From Acinetobacter rongchengensis (GTDB lineage: Bacteria; Pseudomonadota; Gammaproteobacteria; Pseudomonadales; Moraxellaceae), in the NCBI RefSeq assembly GCF_003611475.1, contig NZ_RAXT01000036.1:1-33332 (forward strand): 33,332 bases of DNA, written 5' to 3'. A program made the translations under genes and the position numbers. Below, piece after piece: positions 8,319-15,482 of the stretch (within the stretch, counting starts at the first letter, position 1; every line of letters begins with the position of its first letter). The notes below the pieces were generated by a model. That model did no database searches, was not told the DNA's origin, and worked only from the letters and a program-made list of their open reading frames with translations.

Positions 8319-9311
8319 TTATTTTGATAATTTATATTCTTGAGACAATTGACGCATTTCTTCAGTCTGCTTATATACATAGGCAGTCAGCTCTTCACCA
8401 GTCATTTGAAATGGCAGTAAATCTTGGTTGTTACGAATGGCATCGTATTTCTTGTCAGCCATCATTTTATCGAAGGCATTTTTCCACCAACCATACGCCT
8501 CATCACTAACCTTTGGTCCCATATAGAAACCACGGATTACAGGCCACTCTATGTCATAGCCTTGCTCTTTCGCAGTACGTAGTTGAGCAAATTTGCCTTC
8601 TAAGCGTTTGTCGGCAAATACTGCCAAAATACGAATATTACCTGATTCTAGGTGTGAACCTACTTCACTGACATTACCAACACCCACTTGAATATGTTGC
8701 CCCAGTAATGAAGTGAGAACCTCACCGCCACCTTCAAGCGCAACAAATCTCAAATCGCTCGGATTAATGCCTGCTTTTTTTGCCAACATTGCAGTTTGCA
8801 TCCAGTCTTGACCACCGACACTCCCAGCTCCACCAAAGCTGATAGCTTTCGGGTTTTCTCGTAGGGCTTTCATCAAGTCATCAAGGTTTTTCAACGGCGA
8901 GTCTTTATGAACTGAAACCAAACCATAATCCACGGCTACACCTGATAACCATTTCACATCTTTTTCAGTGAAGTGCCCAAACTTCCCTTGTGCCAAGTTC
9001 AAAAGTGAACCTGTCGAAAACGCAATCACGGCATCATTGTTTGCAGGATCATTGTTGACAATCTTATTATAAGCAACAGCACCTACGCCTCCTGGCATAT
9101 ACGTGACACGGATCGGTTCTTTGAGCTGTTCTGTTTGTTTAAAACCAGACTGAATCAGTTTACAAGTCATGTCAAAACCACCACCAGGCTTGGCTGGAGC
9201 TATACATTCTGGACGTTTAGGCTGACCTGCCGCCTTAGAAGTATTTCCTGAATTACATCCAACCATTGTCACGCTGATGCATGCTAACGCAAGTAATTTA
9301 AAATTTTTCAT
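8319..9311 (-). CDS. tctC: Tripartite tricarboxylate transporter binding protein TctC (Bug family), putative lipoprotein
   Basis: A 330-residue extracytoplasmic solute receptor. After the signal peptide MKNFKLLALACISVTMVGC comes a receptor with Bug/TctC hallmarks: ECIAPAKPGGGFDMTCKLIQ near the N-terminus, VTYMPGGVGAVAYNKI, and SFGGAGSVGGQDWM in the middle. The signal ends in a lipobox-like MVGC, so the mature protein may be lipid-anchored; most TctC/Bug proteins are soluble. The frame extends to a TTG at 9317, but the Shine-Dalgarno AAGGAT lies about 10 nt before the ATG at 9311, which is chosen. It delivers the tricarboxylate to TctA/TctB and is first of the three tct genes, 96 bp after tcuB. 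Confidence 0.93.
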   Translation of the reverse strand: MKNFKLLALACISVTMVGCNSGNTSKAAGQPKRPECIAPAKPGGGFDMTCKLIQSGFKQTEQLKEPIRVTYMPGGVGAVAYNKIVNNDPANNDAVIAFSTGSLLNLAQGKFGHFTEKDVKWLSGVAVDYGLVSVHKDSPLKNLDDLMKALRENPKAISFGGAGSVGGQDWMQTAMLAKKAGINPSDLRFVALEGGGEVLTSLLGQHIQVGVGNVSEVGSHLESGNIRILAVFADKRLEGKFAQLRTAKEQGYDIEWPVIRGFYMGPKVSDEAYGWWKNAFDKMMADKKYDAIRNNQDLLPFQMTGEELTAYVYKQTEEMRQLSQEYKLSK

Positions 9312-9376
9312 ATTCAATACATCCTTATAACGTGTTTACTCTATTAAATTTTCAATTTTGACCTATTACCGTGATC

Positions 9377-9398
9377 GACCTCCTTGGCACAATCATGG
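9377..9398 (-). other. Shine-Dalgarno-like leader remnant without an ORF
   Basis: On the minus strand this stretch contains GCCAAGGAGGTC, identical to the tcuC-like gene's leader at 1136-1147, preceded by CCATGATTGT, close to CCATGTTGT at 1124-1132. No start codon follows at a usable distance and stops occur soon after. It lies between tcuB and tctC. Confidence 0.5.
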
Positions 9399-9406
9399 TT
9401 AAAAGG

Positions 9407-10552
9407 CTATTTAGTTTTGACCTTATGTTTCGCAACACGTTCTTCCACAGCAAACTTCAGCAATGCTGCACTACGGTAAAAACCATGAGCAAACTTGCCA
9501 AAAGGAATTGTTAAGAAGAAAGTCATAACGGTCGCCAAATGTATGATCAGCAAAAGTGTCATTGCAGAACTGTCACGGAATGCCAGTAGTGCTAGTCCAG
9601 TAATACTGATCAATAACAATAAGAAGATAAAACCGCGATCCATTGGCTTTTGTTTAGCATCACCATGCAATGGATGGCGTTTGATATTTAGATGGAGAAG
9701 ACCTATTGGGCCAATGACCAAACCAATCCCTCCCAATGTGCCTAAAATAACAGGCAAGCTGGTATATCCGTACGGTGCTTCTAGACCTAAAAAGTAATGA
9801 TAGAAAGTCGCTACACTTGTTGCTAAGAAGCACAATAAAAATCCGTACATTGTAAAATGATGAAATACACGACGTATTTGGGTGTAACGATCATCTTCTT
9901 CATTACAGCCTTTACCATGTCCTCCATCGAGATATTTCAGCGTCAACACATTTTTTGAGGCTTGTAGAATGTCTAGTTGAGCCACCCCCTGTGGAATAAT
10001 TTCAGAAGTTTTATTCCAAAACTTTGCGACTCCCAAACCTAATAGTAGAATGGCTGTGATAAAGACAGAACCAAATAAAACTGCTAAAAAGTTATGCGGG
10101 AAAATTGCGTAAAAGTCACCTTGATATTGCCCCAATAAGTCTGTGCCATTTAGCCAAACTCCAGCCAACATCAATAAGAAGAAGCTAAGTGTCATTCCTG
10201 ACACCAAAGCAATCCCTGTTTTTTTGTAAATGGCACCAAAAGAGGCTGGTACTGCAAACGCTTGATAAGTTTCCAAGCGGACTTGAGCCATGGCCTGAGG
10301 AATATTCACGCCAAATTCGTGTGGTGGTGCATATTGGCAGGCATGTAAACATGCACCACAGTTATGGCACAAGTTGGCCATATAATGAATGTCAGCCTGA
10401 GTAAACTCTAAACGCTTGGTCATTGCAGGGAAAACGGCACAAAAAGTTTCACAGTAACGACATGCATTACAAATCTGTAAAGCCTGCTTTACTTGTTGTT
10501 CATTTTCAGTAAGTTGTACCAAAGGAATGAGGTTTTTTGTATTAGAGTTCAT
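9407..10552 (-). CDS. tcuB: TcuB: Fe-S / b-haem membrane protein re-oxidising TcuA
   Basis: A 381-residue protein of the CitB/TcuB family. The N-terminal soluble part carries two Cys clusters, [11 protein letters not shown] (Cys 28, 31, 34, 38) and [11 protein letters not shown] (Cys 62, 65, 68, 72), each fitting a 4Fe-4S centre. From about residue 105 follow several membrane segments with conserved His residues (for example near [20 protein letters not shown]) that can hold haem b. In Salmonella TcuB passes electrons from reduced FAD of TcuA to the quinone pool. Start: the gene begins one base after the tcuA stop, with AGGGAG inside the tcuA end as ribosome site, so it is translationally coupled. 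Very good match to the family. Confidence 0.93.
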   Translation of the reverse strand: MNSNTKNLIPLVQLTENEQQVKQALQICNACRYCETFCAVFPAMTKRLEFTQADIHYMANLCHNCGACLHACQYAPPHEFGVNIPQAMAQVRLETYQAFAVPASFGAIYKKTGIALVSGMTLSFFLLMLAGVWLNGTDLLGQYQGDFYAIFPHNFLAVLFGSVFITAILLLGLGVAKFWNKTSEIIPQGVAQLDILQASKNVLTLKYLDGGHGKGCNEEDDRYTQIRRVFHHFTMYGFLLCFLATSVATFYHYFLGLEAPYGYTSLPVILGTLGGIGLVIGPIGLLHLNIKRHPLHGDAKQKPMDRGFIFLLLLISITGLALLAFRDSSAMTLLLIIHLATVMTFFLTIPFGKFAHGFYRSAALLKFAVEERVAKHKVKTK

Positions 10553-10553
10553 T

Positions 10554-11948
10554 TTAAGCTCCCTGCTTGAGTGCAGCTAATGCCGCATTTTTACCAGCGA
10601 TACGCCCAAAAGTGGTTCCAATCGACATCCCAACACCCGCAGTATAGCCCTGACCAAGAACATTACCTGCCATCATCTCACCTGCCACATATAAGTTTGG
10701 ACTTGCGATATCGTTAAAACGTACCGCAGCATCATCTTCAACTTTCAGACCTAAATAGGTAAAGGTAATTCCTGGTCTTAAGGCATAGGCATAATATGGA
10801 GGTTGATCGAGTGGGACTGCCCAATGCGTTTTTGCTGGGCTTAAATTTTCAGTATGACAATTGTCCAGCACGGTGTGGTTAAACTCACCTTCAACACAGG
10901 CTTGGTTATAGTCCCTTACTGTTTTGGATAAGGTCGCCACATCTAAATTTAATTTTTGGGCGAGTTCTTCAATGCTGTTTGCTTGAGTCCCTTCAAAAAC
11001 AGGTGGCATAAATTTACCTACTGATTTTGAATCGATAATTGAATAAGCAATTTGACTCGGTTGCTGAGCAACCAAACGTCCCCATATTGCATAACGTTTT
11101 GGCCAGAAATCTTCACCTTCATCATAAAAACGCTCAGCATTTTTATTGACAACAATACCTAAAGACACGCAGTCAATACGGGTACAAATACCGCCATCAT
11201 ATAAAGGAGCACGGGCATCAACTGCTACACAGTGTGACTGAGATGGATCACCGATAATATCAGCACCTTCATCCATCATAAATTTCAGTAAGTTCCCCTG
11301 ATTAAAGCGAGTGCCACGAATAATAAAGTTATCTGCGGGCCATTCACCATTTTCGTTTTGTCCCCAAGCTTCTCTTAACCATTCAAGATTAGATTCAAAG
11401 CCGCCTGCAGCTAAAACACAAGATGCACCATCAAAGCGAGTACCATCTGCTGCAATTGCAGAGATAAATTTGCCATTTTCAATAATTAGTTTGTCAATTT
11501 TAGTGTTGTAAAGGATTTCTACACCGAGCTCTTGGGCGCTTCTAAAATAGGCATTGACCAACGCTTTACCCCCACCCATAAAAAAAGCATTGGTACGGGC
11601 AACATGGAGCGCGCCAGATAAAGGCGGTTGAAAATTTACCCCATGTTTACGCATCCAGTCACGACAATTCGCTGTAGTACGAATGACTAGACGGGCTAAA
11701 TGTTCATTGGTTTTTCCAGCAGTAACTTTGAGTAAATCTTGCCAATACTCTTCTTCAGAATAAATATCTACCAATACATCTTGTGGAGCATCGTGCATAC
11801 AGCGCAAGTTACGTGTGTGCTGTGAATTTCCTCCACGCCATTCTTTTGGAGCTGCTTCGATGAGTAATACGGACGCCCCTGCCTCTCGCGCAGTAATAGC
11901 TGCACACAATGCGGCATTCCCACCGCCAATCACTATTACATCATGCAT
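10554..11948 (-). CDS. tcuA: TcuA: FAD-dependent tricarballylate dehydrogenase
   Basis: A 464-residue flavoprotein of the fumarate reductase/succinate dehydrogenase flavoprotein class. The N-terminal dinucleotide-binding motif is [21 protein letters not shown], followed by [10 protein letters not shown], a TcuA-like FAD loop; the C-terminal FAD motif is [20 protein letters not shown]. TcuA oxidises tricarballylate to cis-aconitate, which enters the TCA cycle. The start at 11948 has AAAGGTCG just upstream. It is the first gene of a minus-strand operon that continues through tcuB, tctCBA, an abrB-like gene and a porin. Relatives that oxidise other succinate-like acids exist, so the exact substrate is inferred, but the tcuB neighbour makes TcuA the best reading. 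Confidence 0.93.
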   Translation of the reverse strand: MHDVIVIGGGNAALCAAITAREAGASVLLIEAAPKEWRGGNSQHTRNLRCMHDAPQDVLVDIYSEEEYWQDLLKVTAGKTNEHLARLVIRTTANCRDWMRKHGVNFQPPLSGALHVARTNAFFMGGGKALVNAYFRSAQELGVEILYNTKIDKLIIENGKFISAIAADGTRFDGASCVLAAGGFESNLEWLREAWGQNENGEWPADNFIIRGTRFNQGNLLKFMMDEGADIIGDPSQSHCVAVDARAPLYDGGICTRIDCVSLGIVVNKNAERFYDEGEDFWPKRYAIWGRLVAQQPSQIAYSIIDSKSVGKFMPPVFEGTQANSIEELAQKLNLDVATLSKTVRDYNQACVEGEFNHTVLDNCHTENLSPAKTHWAVPLDQPPYYAYALRPGITFTYLGLKVEDDAAVRFNDIASPNLYVAGEMMAGNVLGQGYTAGVGMSIGTTFGRIAGKNAALAALKQGA

Positions 11949-12306
11949 TCGACCTTTCCCTCTCGAATTTTGAACAATTAAAACTCAAAACAAGAAGGCA
12001 CAGTAATGCGAAAGATTTAAATAGGTCTTTATTAAAACTAAATAGTTCAAAAGTCTAATAGTTCAATATTTGATTATAAATTTTTACTTATCAATTGCTT
12101 AATATTAAATATAATTGTCAATTTAGTGATAAAACTGGCTACTGATCGCTCTTTTTTAGAAATAATGATCAGATAATTCACTTAATCCTGTTCTAGAAAT
12201 TCATTTTAAGGATGAATTAACCTTTATCCATCTGATAAGTTTTTTGGCACGATGTTTCATACAACGGCATGATATTTAAGGAAGATAATACTGTGTAACT
12301 TACAAG
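11949..12306. promoter_or_regulatory. Upstream region of the tcuA operon
   Basis: About 360 bp without a gene, strongly AT-rich. On the minus strand a TATAAT box lies at 12078-12073 without a good -35 hexamer, as expected of an activator-dependent promoter. A stretch with TTATCA and TGATAA ends and CAATTG/TAATTG cores lies just upstream of it (about 12089-12132) and could hold LysR sites. Direct repeats at 12041-12066 lie near the expected transcript start. The promoter call is tentative. Confidence 0.4.
12041..12066. repeat. Two direct copies of AATAGTTCAA, 16 bp apart
   Basis: AATAGTTCAA occurs at 12041-12050 and again at 12057-12066, about 1.5 helical turns apart, between the candidate -10 box and tcuA. 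Possible binding site or early leader element. Confidence 0.55.
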
Positions 12307-12346
12307 TTAAAAACGATGAAAGCCTTTTCTTATAAGGATTTCATCG
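12307..12346 (-). terminator. Rho-independent terminator of acuI (minus strand)
   Basis: CGATGAAA (12314-12321) pairs perfectly with TTTCATCG (12339-12346); the inner part continues with CCTT/AAGG. Read on the minus strand it is followed by TTTTTAAC. It lies about 85 bp past the acuI stop. Confidence 0.85.
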
Positions 12347-12429
12347 CTTCATCACTGAAGTTATTTTAGGCAGAATTTTTTAAGGCTAAAAGCATTTCCC
12401 ACAATAACTTATTTTGACGAATTGTCGAA

Positions 12430-13407
12430 TTATAGTTTTACAACAACTCTACCTCGAATTTTTCCATCTAAAATTTCATTGGAAATATTTAAAGCATCTG
12501 TTAACTGAATTTCAGTTGTTACTGCTTCCAATTTGGTTTGATCTAACTCTCTAGCCAAACGTTCCCAAGCTTCTTTTCTTAATTCGATTGGTGCCATCAC
12601 GCTATCAATTCCATATAAGGTAATCCCCCTCAGAATAAATGGAGCAACCGTTGCTGGAAAATCCATTCCACCTGCCAAACCGCATGCTGCAACAGCACCA
12701 CGATACTTGGTACTAGCACATGCATTGGCCAGAGTATGACTTCCAACAGTATCAATCACACCCGCCCAAATTTCCTTGTTTAGCGGCTTTCCTTGTGAAG
12801 CTAATTCAGCACGATCAATAATTTCACTTGCACCTAAATAGCTTAAATATTCTGACTCTTGAGCTCGACCAGTTGAAGCTGTAATCTCATAACCAAGATG
12901 CTTCAAAAGAATAATCGCAATACTCCCCACTCCACCATTTGCACCAGTTACTAAAATTTTTCCATCACTTGGTTTAATGCCATGCTTTTGCAAAGCCATA
13001 ACACATAACATTGCGGTATAACCAGCTGTACCAATAACCATCGTATCTTTAAAAGAAAAAGCAGACGGTTTTTGTATGAGCCAATCACCAGAAATAGTGA
13101 CTTGCTCAGCTAACCCTCCAGAGTACTTTTCACCTACGCCCCAACCATTCAGTAGCACTTCGTCATCTTCTTTCCATGCTGGATGGTTTGATTCAATTAC
13201 AACACCTGAAAAATCGATGCCAGGGCTCAGCGGAAAACTACGCACCACTGGTGAACGCCCTGTAATGGCTAATGCATCTTTATAATTTAATGTTGAATAT
13301 TTGACTTCGACCCTCACCTCCCCATCTTCCAAAGGCTTCGGGGTAATCTCTGCAATTTTTGATGCATAACCCTCATCATCTTTCGTAATTACAATACCTT
13401 TATACAT
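12430..13407 (-). CDS. acuI: Acrylyl-CoA reductase AcuI (YhdH family quinone-oxidoreductase-like MDR)
   Basis: A 325-residue NADPH-dependent medium-chain reductase without catalytic zinc. Family marks are YSTLNYKDALAITGRSPVVR and SPGIDFSGVV in the N-terminal GroES-like domain and the cofactor motif VTGANGGVGSIA near residues 153-164. AcuI/YhdH reduces toxic acrylyl-CoA to propionyl-CoA. The Shine-Dalgarno AGAGGA is 7 nt before the ATG. It lies 82 bp after acuR on the same strand, the standard acuR-acuI pair, but no DMSP lyase or acrylate-CoA ligase is in the window, so the acrylyl-CoA source is probably ordinary metabolism. A short inverted repeat in the gap matches one before acuR, pointing to control by AcuR. 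Confidence 0.88.
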   Translation of the reverse strand: MYKGIVITKDDEGYASKIAEITPKPLEDGEVRVEVKYSTLNYKDALAITGRSPVVRSFPLSPGIDFSGVVIESNHPAWKEDDEVLLNGWGVGEKYSGGLAEQVTISGDWLIQKPSAFSFKDTMVIGTAGYTAMLCVMALQKHGIKPSDGKILVTGANGGVGSIAIILLKHLGYEITASTGRAQESEYLSYLGASEIIDRAELASQGKPLNKEIWAGVIDTVGSHTLANACASTKYRGAVAACGLAGGMDFPATVAPFILRGITLYGIDSVMAPIELRKEAWERLARELDQTKLEAVTTEIQLTDALNISNEILDGKIRGRVVVKL

Positions 13408-13428
13408 AGAACTTCCTCTCTATTTAAT

Positions 13429-13443
13429 TAGACTGCTTGTCTA
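13429..13443. promoter_or_regulatory. Candidate AcuR operator before acuI (TAGAC-N5-GTCTA)
   Basis: TAGAC TGCTT GTCTA is a perfect 15-bp inverted repeat about 22 nt upstream of the acuI start. A near-identical site (TAGAC GATAC GACTA) is upstream of acuR at 14145-14159, and another GTCTA lies at 13470-13474. TetR-family repressors usually bind such sites. Confidence 0.55.
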
Positions 13444-13446
13444 GAA

Positions 13447-13493
13447 TTAATTAAAAAATAAATGCAGATGTCTACATTTATTTTTTTAATTAA
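13447..13493 (-). terminator. Long AT-rich inverted repeat at the acuR end; terminator and/or operator
   Basis: Arms 13447-13468 and 13471-13493 pair almost completely (one bulged A, one G-U pair) around a 2-bp centre. On the minus strand the structure ends in a T-rich run, so it can act as terminator of acuR, whose stop codon (13490-13492) lies inside. Its core GCAGATGTCTAC is also an operator-like palindrome. Confidence 0.55.
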
Positions 13494-14134
13494 TCTTTAA
13501 TATGGCTGAACTGTCCTGCACGAATAGCAAATAAGCGATAAAATGCATCTAAAGGGCTTGTTGATTTGACTAAACGCGCTCTCAGAACTGCACCTTCCCA
13601 CCCAATCCAAAACTGATAAGCAGCATCATTACACTCAGCTTCGCTATATTGTGAATTTGACTGATATAGACAGTCCGAAACCATTTTCTCCCATATCTTA
13701 AAGATACTTTCGATTCGAGCAATAATCTCAGCAGACAAATATGAAACTTCTTGTCCTAAGTTACCCAAAATACAGCCTCGTTTAAAATCATATTTTTGCA
13801 GTTTTTCACCTGCATCTTTTACAAAATTTTGCAGCCTTTCTTGTGGGGAAAGATCAGTTTGACTTAAAAACTTATTCAATCGTTTCACAAAATAAAGCTC
13901 ATAAGCATCTAAAACTTCTAAAATAAAAGCCTCTTTATTGGCAAAATAATGGTAGAAAGACCCTTTAGGAACTTGGACTGATTTCATAAGATCGTCCAAG
14001 CTCATAGCATTCATTCCACGTTCAGTCAGTAACTCGATACCTCTGCGTATTAACACATCTCTAGTGTCTGCATAGTTACTGCCATGTTTAGTTGGTCGAC
14101 CACGCGGTCTCTTGGGTAAGGCTGAATAATTCAT
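13490..14134 (-). CDS. acuR: TetR-family regulator, AcuR-like
   Basis: A repressor of about 214 residues. The N-terminus KRPRGRPTKHG is a basic arm, followed by the TetR HTH (MNAMSLDDLMKSVQVPKGSF, then YHYFANKEAF). The C-terminal domain contains RGCILGNLGQEVS and FWIGWEGAVLRARLVKS, typical of the AcuR/YxaF type. AcuR in Rhodobacter represses acuI and is relieved by acrylate. The frame extends to a TTG at 14185, but this lies inside the 28-bp palindrome and adds a non-homologous tail, so the ATG at 14134 is chosen. The Shine-Dalgarno is poor. Repression of both itself and acuI is inferred from the shared inverted repeats. Confidence 0.85.
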   Translation of the reverse strand: MNYSALPKRPRGRPTKHGSNYADTRDVLIRRGIELLTERGMNAMSLDDLMKSVQVPKGSFYHYFANKEAFILEVLDAYELYFVKRLNKFLSQTDLSPQERLQNFVKDAGEKLQKYDFKRGCILGNLGQEVSYLSAEIIARIESIFKIWEKMVSDCLYQSNSQYSEAECNDAAYQFWIGWEGAVLRARLVKSTSPLDAFYRLFAIRAGQFSHIKD

Positions 14135-14144
14135 ATAATGAAAA

Positions 14145-14159
14145 TAGACGATACGACTA
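14145..14159. promoter_or_regulatory. Candidate AcuR operator before acuR (TAGAC-N5-GACTA)
   Basis: TAGAC GATAC GACTA matches the site before acuI in nine of ten half-site positions with the same 5-bp spacer, and lies 11 nt upstream of the acuR start. Confidence 0.45.
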
Positions 14160-14171
14160 GAAATATCAACT

Positions 14172-14199
14172 ATCAGATTATTCAATTGAATAATCTGAT
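14172..14199. promoter_or_regulatory. 28-bp perfect palindrome upstream of acuR
   Basis: The half ATCAGATTATTCAA (14172-14185) is followed directly by its exact reverse complement (14186-14199). It lies 38-65 bp upstream of the acuR ATG and just downstream of a possible -10 (TATAGA on the minus strand). A palindrome this long and perfect with no loop is more likely a protein-binding site than an RNA terminator. Confidence 0.7.
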
Positions 14200-14341
14200 C
14201 TATATTGCAAAGGTATTTTCAAGATAAAAAATTGATTTTATTTAATTTTCCCTTAAAGTTCATCTTTCTCTTGTTTAGTGAATATTTTTTAATCACGTAA
14301 TTTCTTTAATGTTTTCCTATGAGCTTTATAATGAATTGGCG

Positions 14342-15280
14342 TTATAAAAAATAGGCTGTATCACGCTGAATTTTAGGCGAAATATGCTGTTCAACCCATG
14401 TTAACCACGCTCTTGTTTTAGCATCTATAAAATGACGCGATGGTAGTAAGGTATAAACAGCAATATCAGGTGATCTCCAATCTGCTAAGACACGACATAA
14501 ACGCCCAGTACGTATCGCTTCGATCACAGCAAAAGTTGGAAGTAATGCAATCCCCATGTCTTGTTGCACCATGTCTAATAATAACTCTGGGGTATCTGCA
14601 ATCAATTGCCCTGAAATATCAATTTGATACGAGCAACTATTTTCACTTACGAGATGCCATTGCGGTGTAATCGATGGGTTCACCAATCTTAAACAGGCAT
14701 GTTTTTGTAGATCCTCTAATGACTTTGGCTCACCATATTTTTCTAAATAGGCTGGCGAGGCGCAAAGTAATGAAAATATTGTTCCTATTCGACGAGCAAC
14801 AAATCTAGAATCGGCCAAAGATTCCGTCAGATATAAACTTACGTCAATTCCTTTACCTAAAAGGTCGGGGACATTCTGCGAAGTACGATATTCAACCGTA
14901 AGTTCTGGATAGGCTTGACAGAACTCAGCCATCATCGGAGATATATAATGATGTCCAAAACTGGCCATACTCAAAACACGAAGTTTTCCTTGAGGTTTGC
15001 TTGCCATTCCCATGGCTTGAGCTTCAGCTTCTTCTACCATCGCAAGTACTTGACGACATTGCTCTGCATACGTTGCACCGATATCGGTCAATGCATGCTG
15101 TCTTGTCGATCGTTGTAATAATTTTGTTCCTAAACGCCCTTCTAATTCGCTAATCAGTCGGGATACTTGTGCCGTAGTCAGTTCCATCTGCTCTGCAGCA
15201 GCGGTAAAGCTTCCGCTATCAATCACTTTTAGGAAAGCATGCATTGCATGGAGTAATCCACCCTCAAGATTTTTGCGCAT
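14342..15280 (-). CDS. LysR-family transcriptional regulator divergent from the 2-oxoacid oxidoreductase gene
   Basis: A 312-residue LysR regulator. The HTH spans about residues 10-65 (FLKVIDSGSFTAAAEQMELT, then TAQVSRLISELEGRLGTKLL, RSTRQHALTDIG), followed by a type II periplasmic-binding-like effector domain with the CrgA-type pattern (GKLRVLSMASFGHHYISPMM, SASPAYLEKYG-like core, DMGIALLPTFA). It is transcribed away from the indolepyruvate oxidoreductase family gene with about 200 bp between, the usual LysR arrangement, so that gene is the likely target. The effector is unknown. Same strand as acuR, but 207 bp and a palindrome separate them. Confidence 0.88.
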   Translation of the reverse strand: MRKNLEGGLLHAMHAFLKVIDSGSFTAAAEQMELTTAQVSRLISELEGRLGTKLLQRSTRQHALTDIGATYAEQCRQVLAMVEEAEAQAMGMASKPQGKLRVLSMASFGHHYISPMMAEFCQAYPELTVEYRTSQNVPDLLGKGIDVSLYLTESLADSRFVARRIGTIFSLLCASPAYLEKYGEPKSLEDLQKHACLRLVNPSITPQWHLVSENSCSYQIDISGQLIADTPELLLDMVQQDMGIALLPTFAVIEAIRTGRLCRVLADWRSPDIAVYTLLPSRHFIDAKTRAWLTWVEQHISPKIQRDTAYFL

Positions 15281-15448
15281 AACGTAAATATCTTTTTCTT
15301 AATTACGCATTGTTGCACCAGTCTGGATCAACCACAATGACATTAATGTACATAGATTGAACAGTTATATTGTCTTAAATGCGCTGATCAATCTTTTTCT
15401 AAGTATGTGATTAACTCCAAATATTCAACGGGATGTTGAGAAAAGAAA

Positions 15449-15462
15449 GTAGTTCGAACTAC
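15449..15462. promoter_or_regulatory. 14-bp perfect palindrome before the oxidoreductase gene
   Basis: GTAGTTCGAACTAC is a perfect palindrome 20 nt upstream of the ATG at 15483, between the divergent LysR and oxidoreductase genes. Likely operator; the binding protein is not known. Confidence 0.45.
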
Positions 15463-15482
15463 ACAATTCTAAGGAGACATGA

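Noticed and set aside
9495..9797. 100-codon ORF on the + strand within tcuB
   Set aside because: It overlaps the well-supported tcuB gene on the other strand, has no family features and is a shadow frame.
14135..14185. TTG at 14185 as acuR start
   Set aside because: It lies within the 28-bp palindrome and adds a tail unlike TetR proteins; the ATG at 14134 precedes the typical basic arm.
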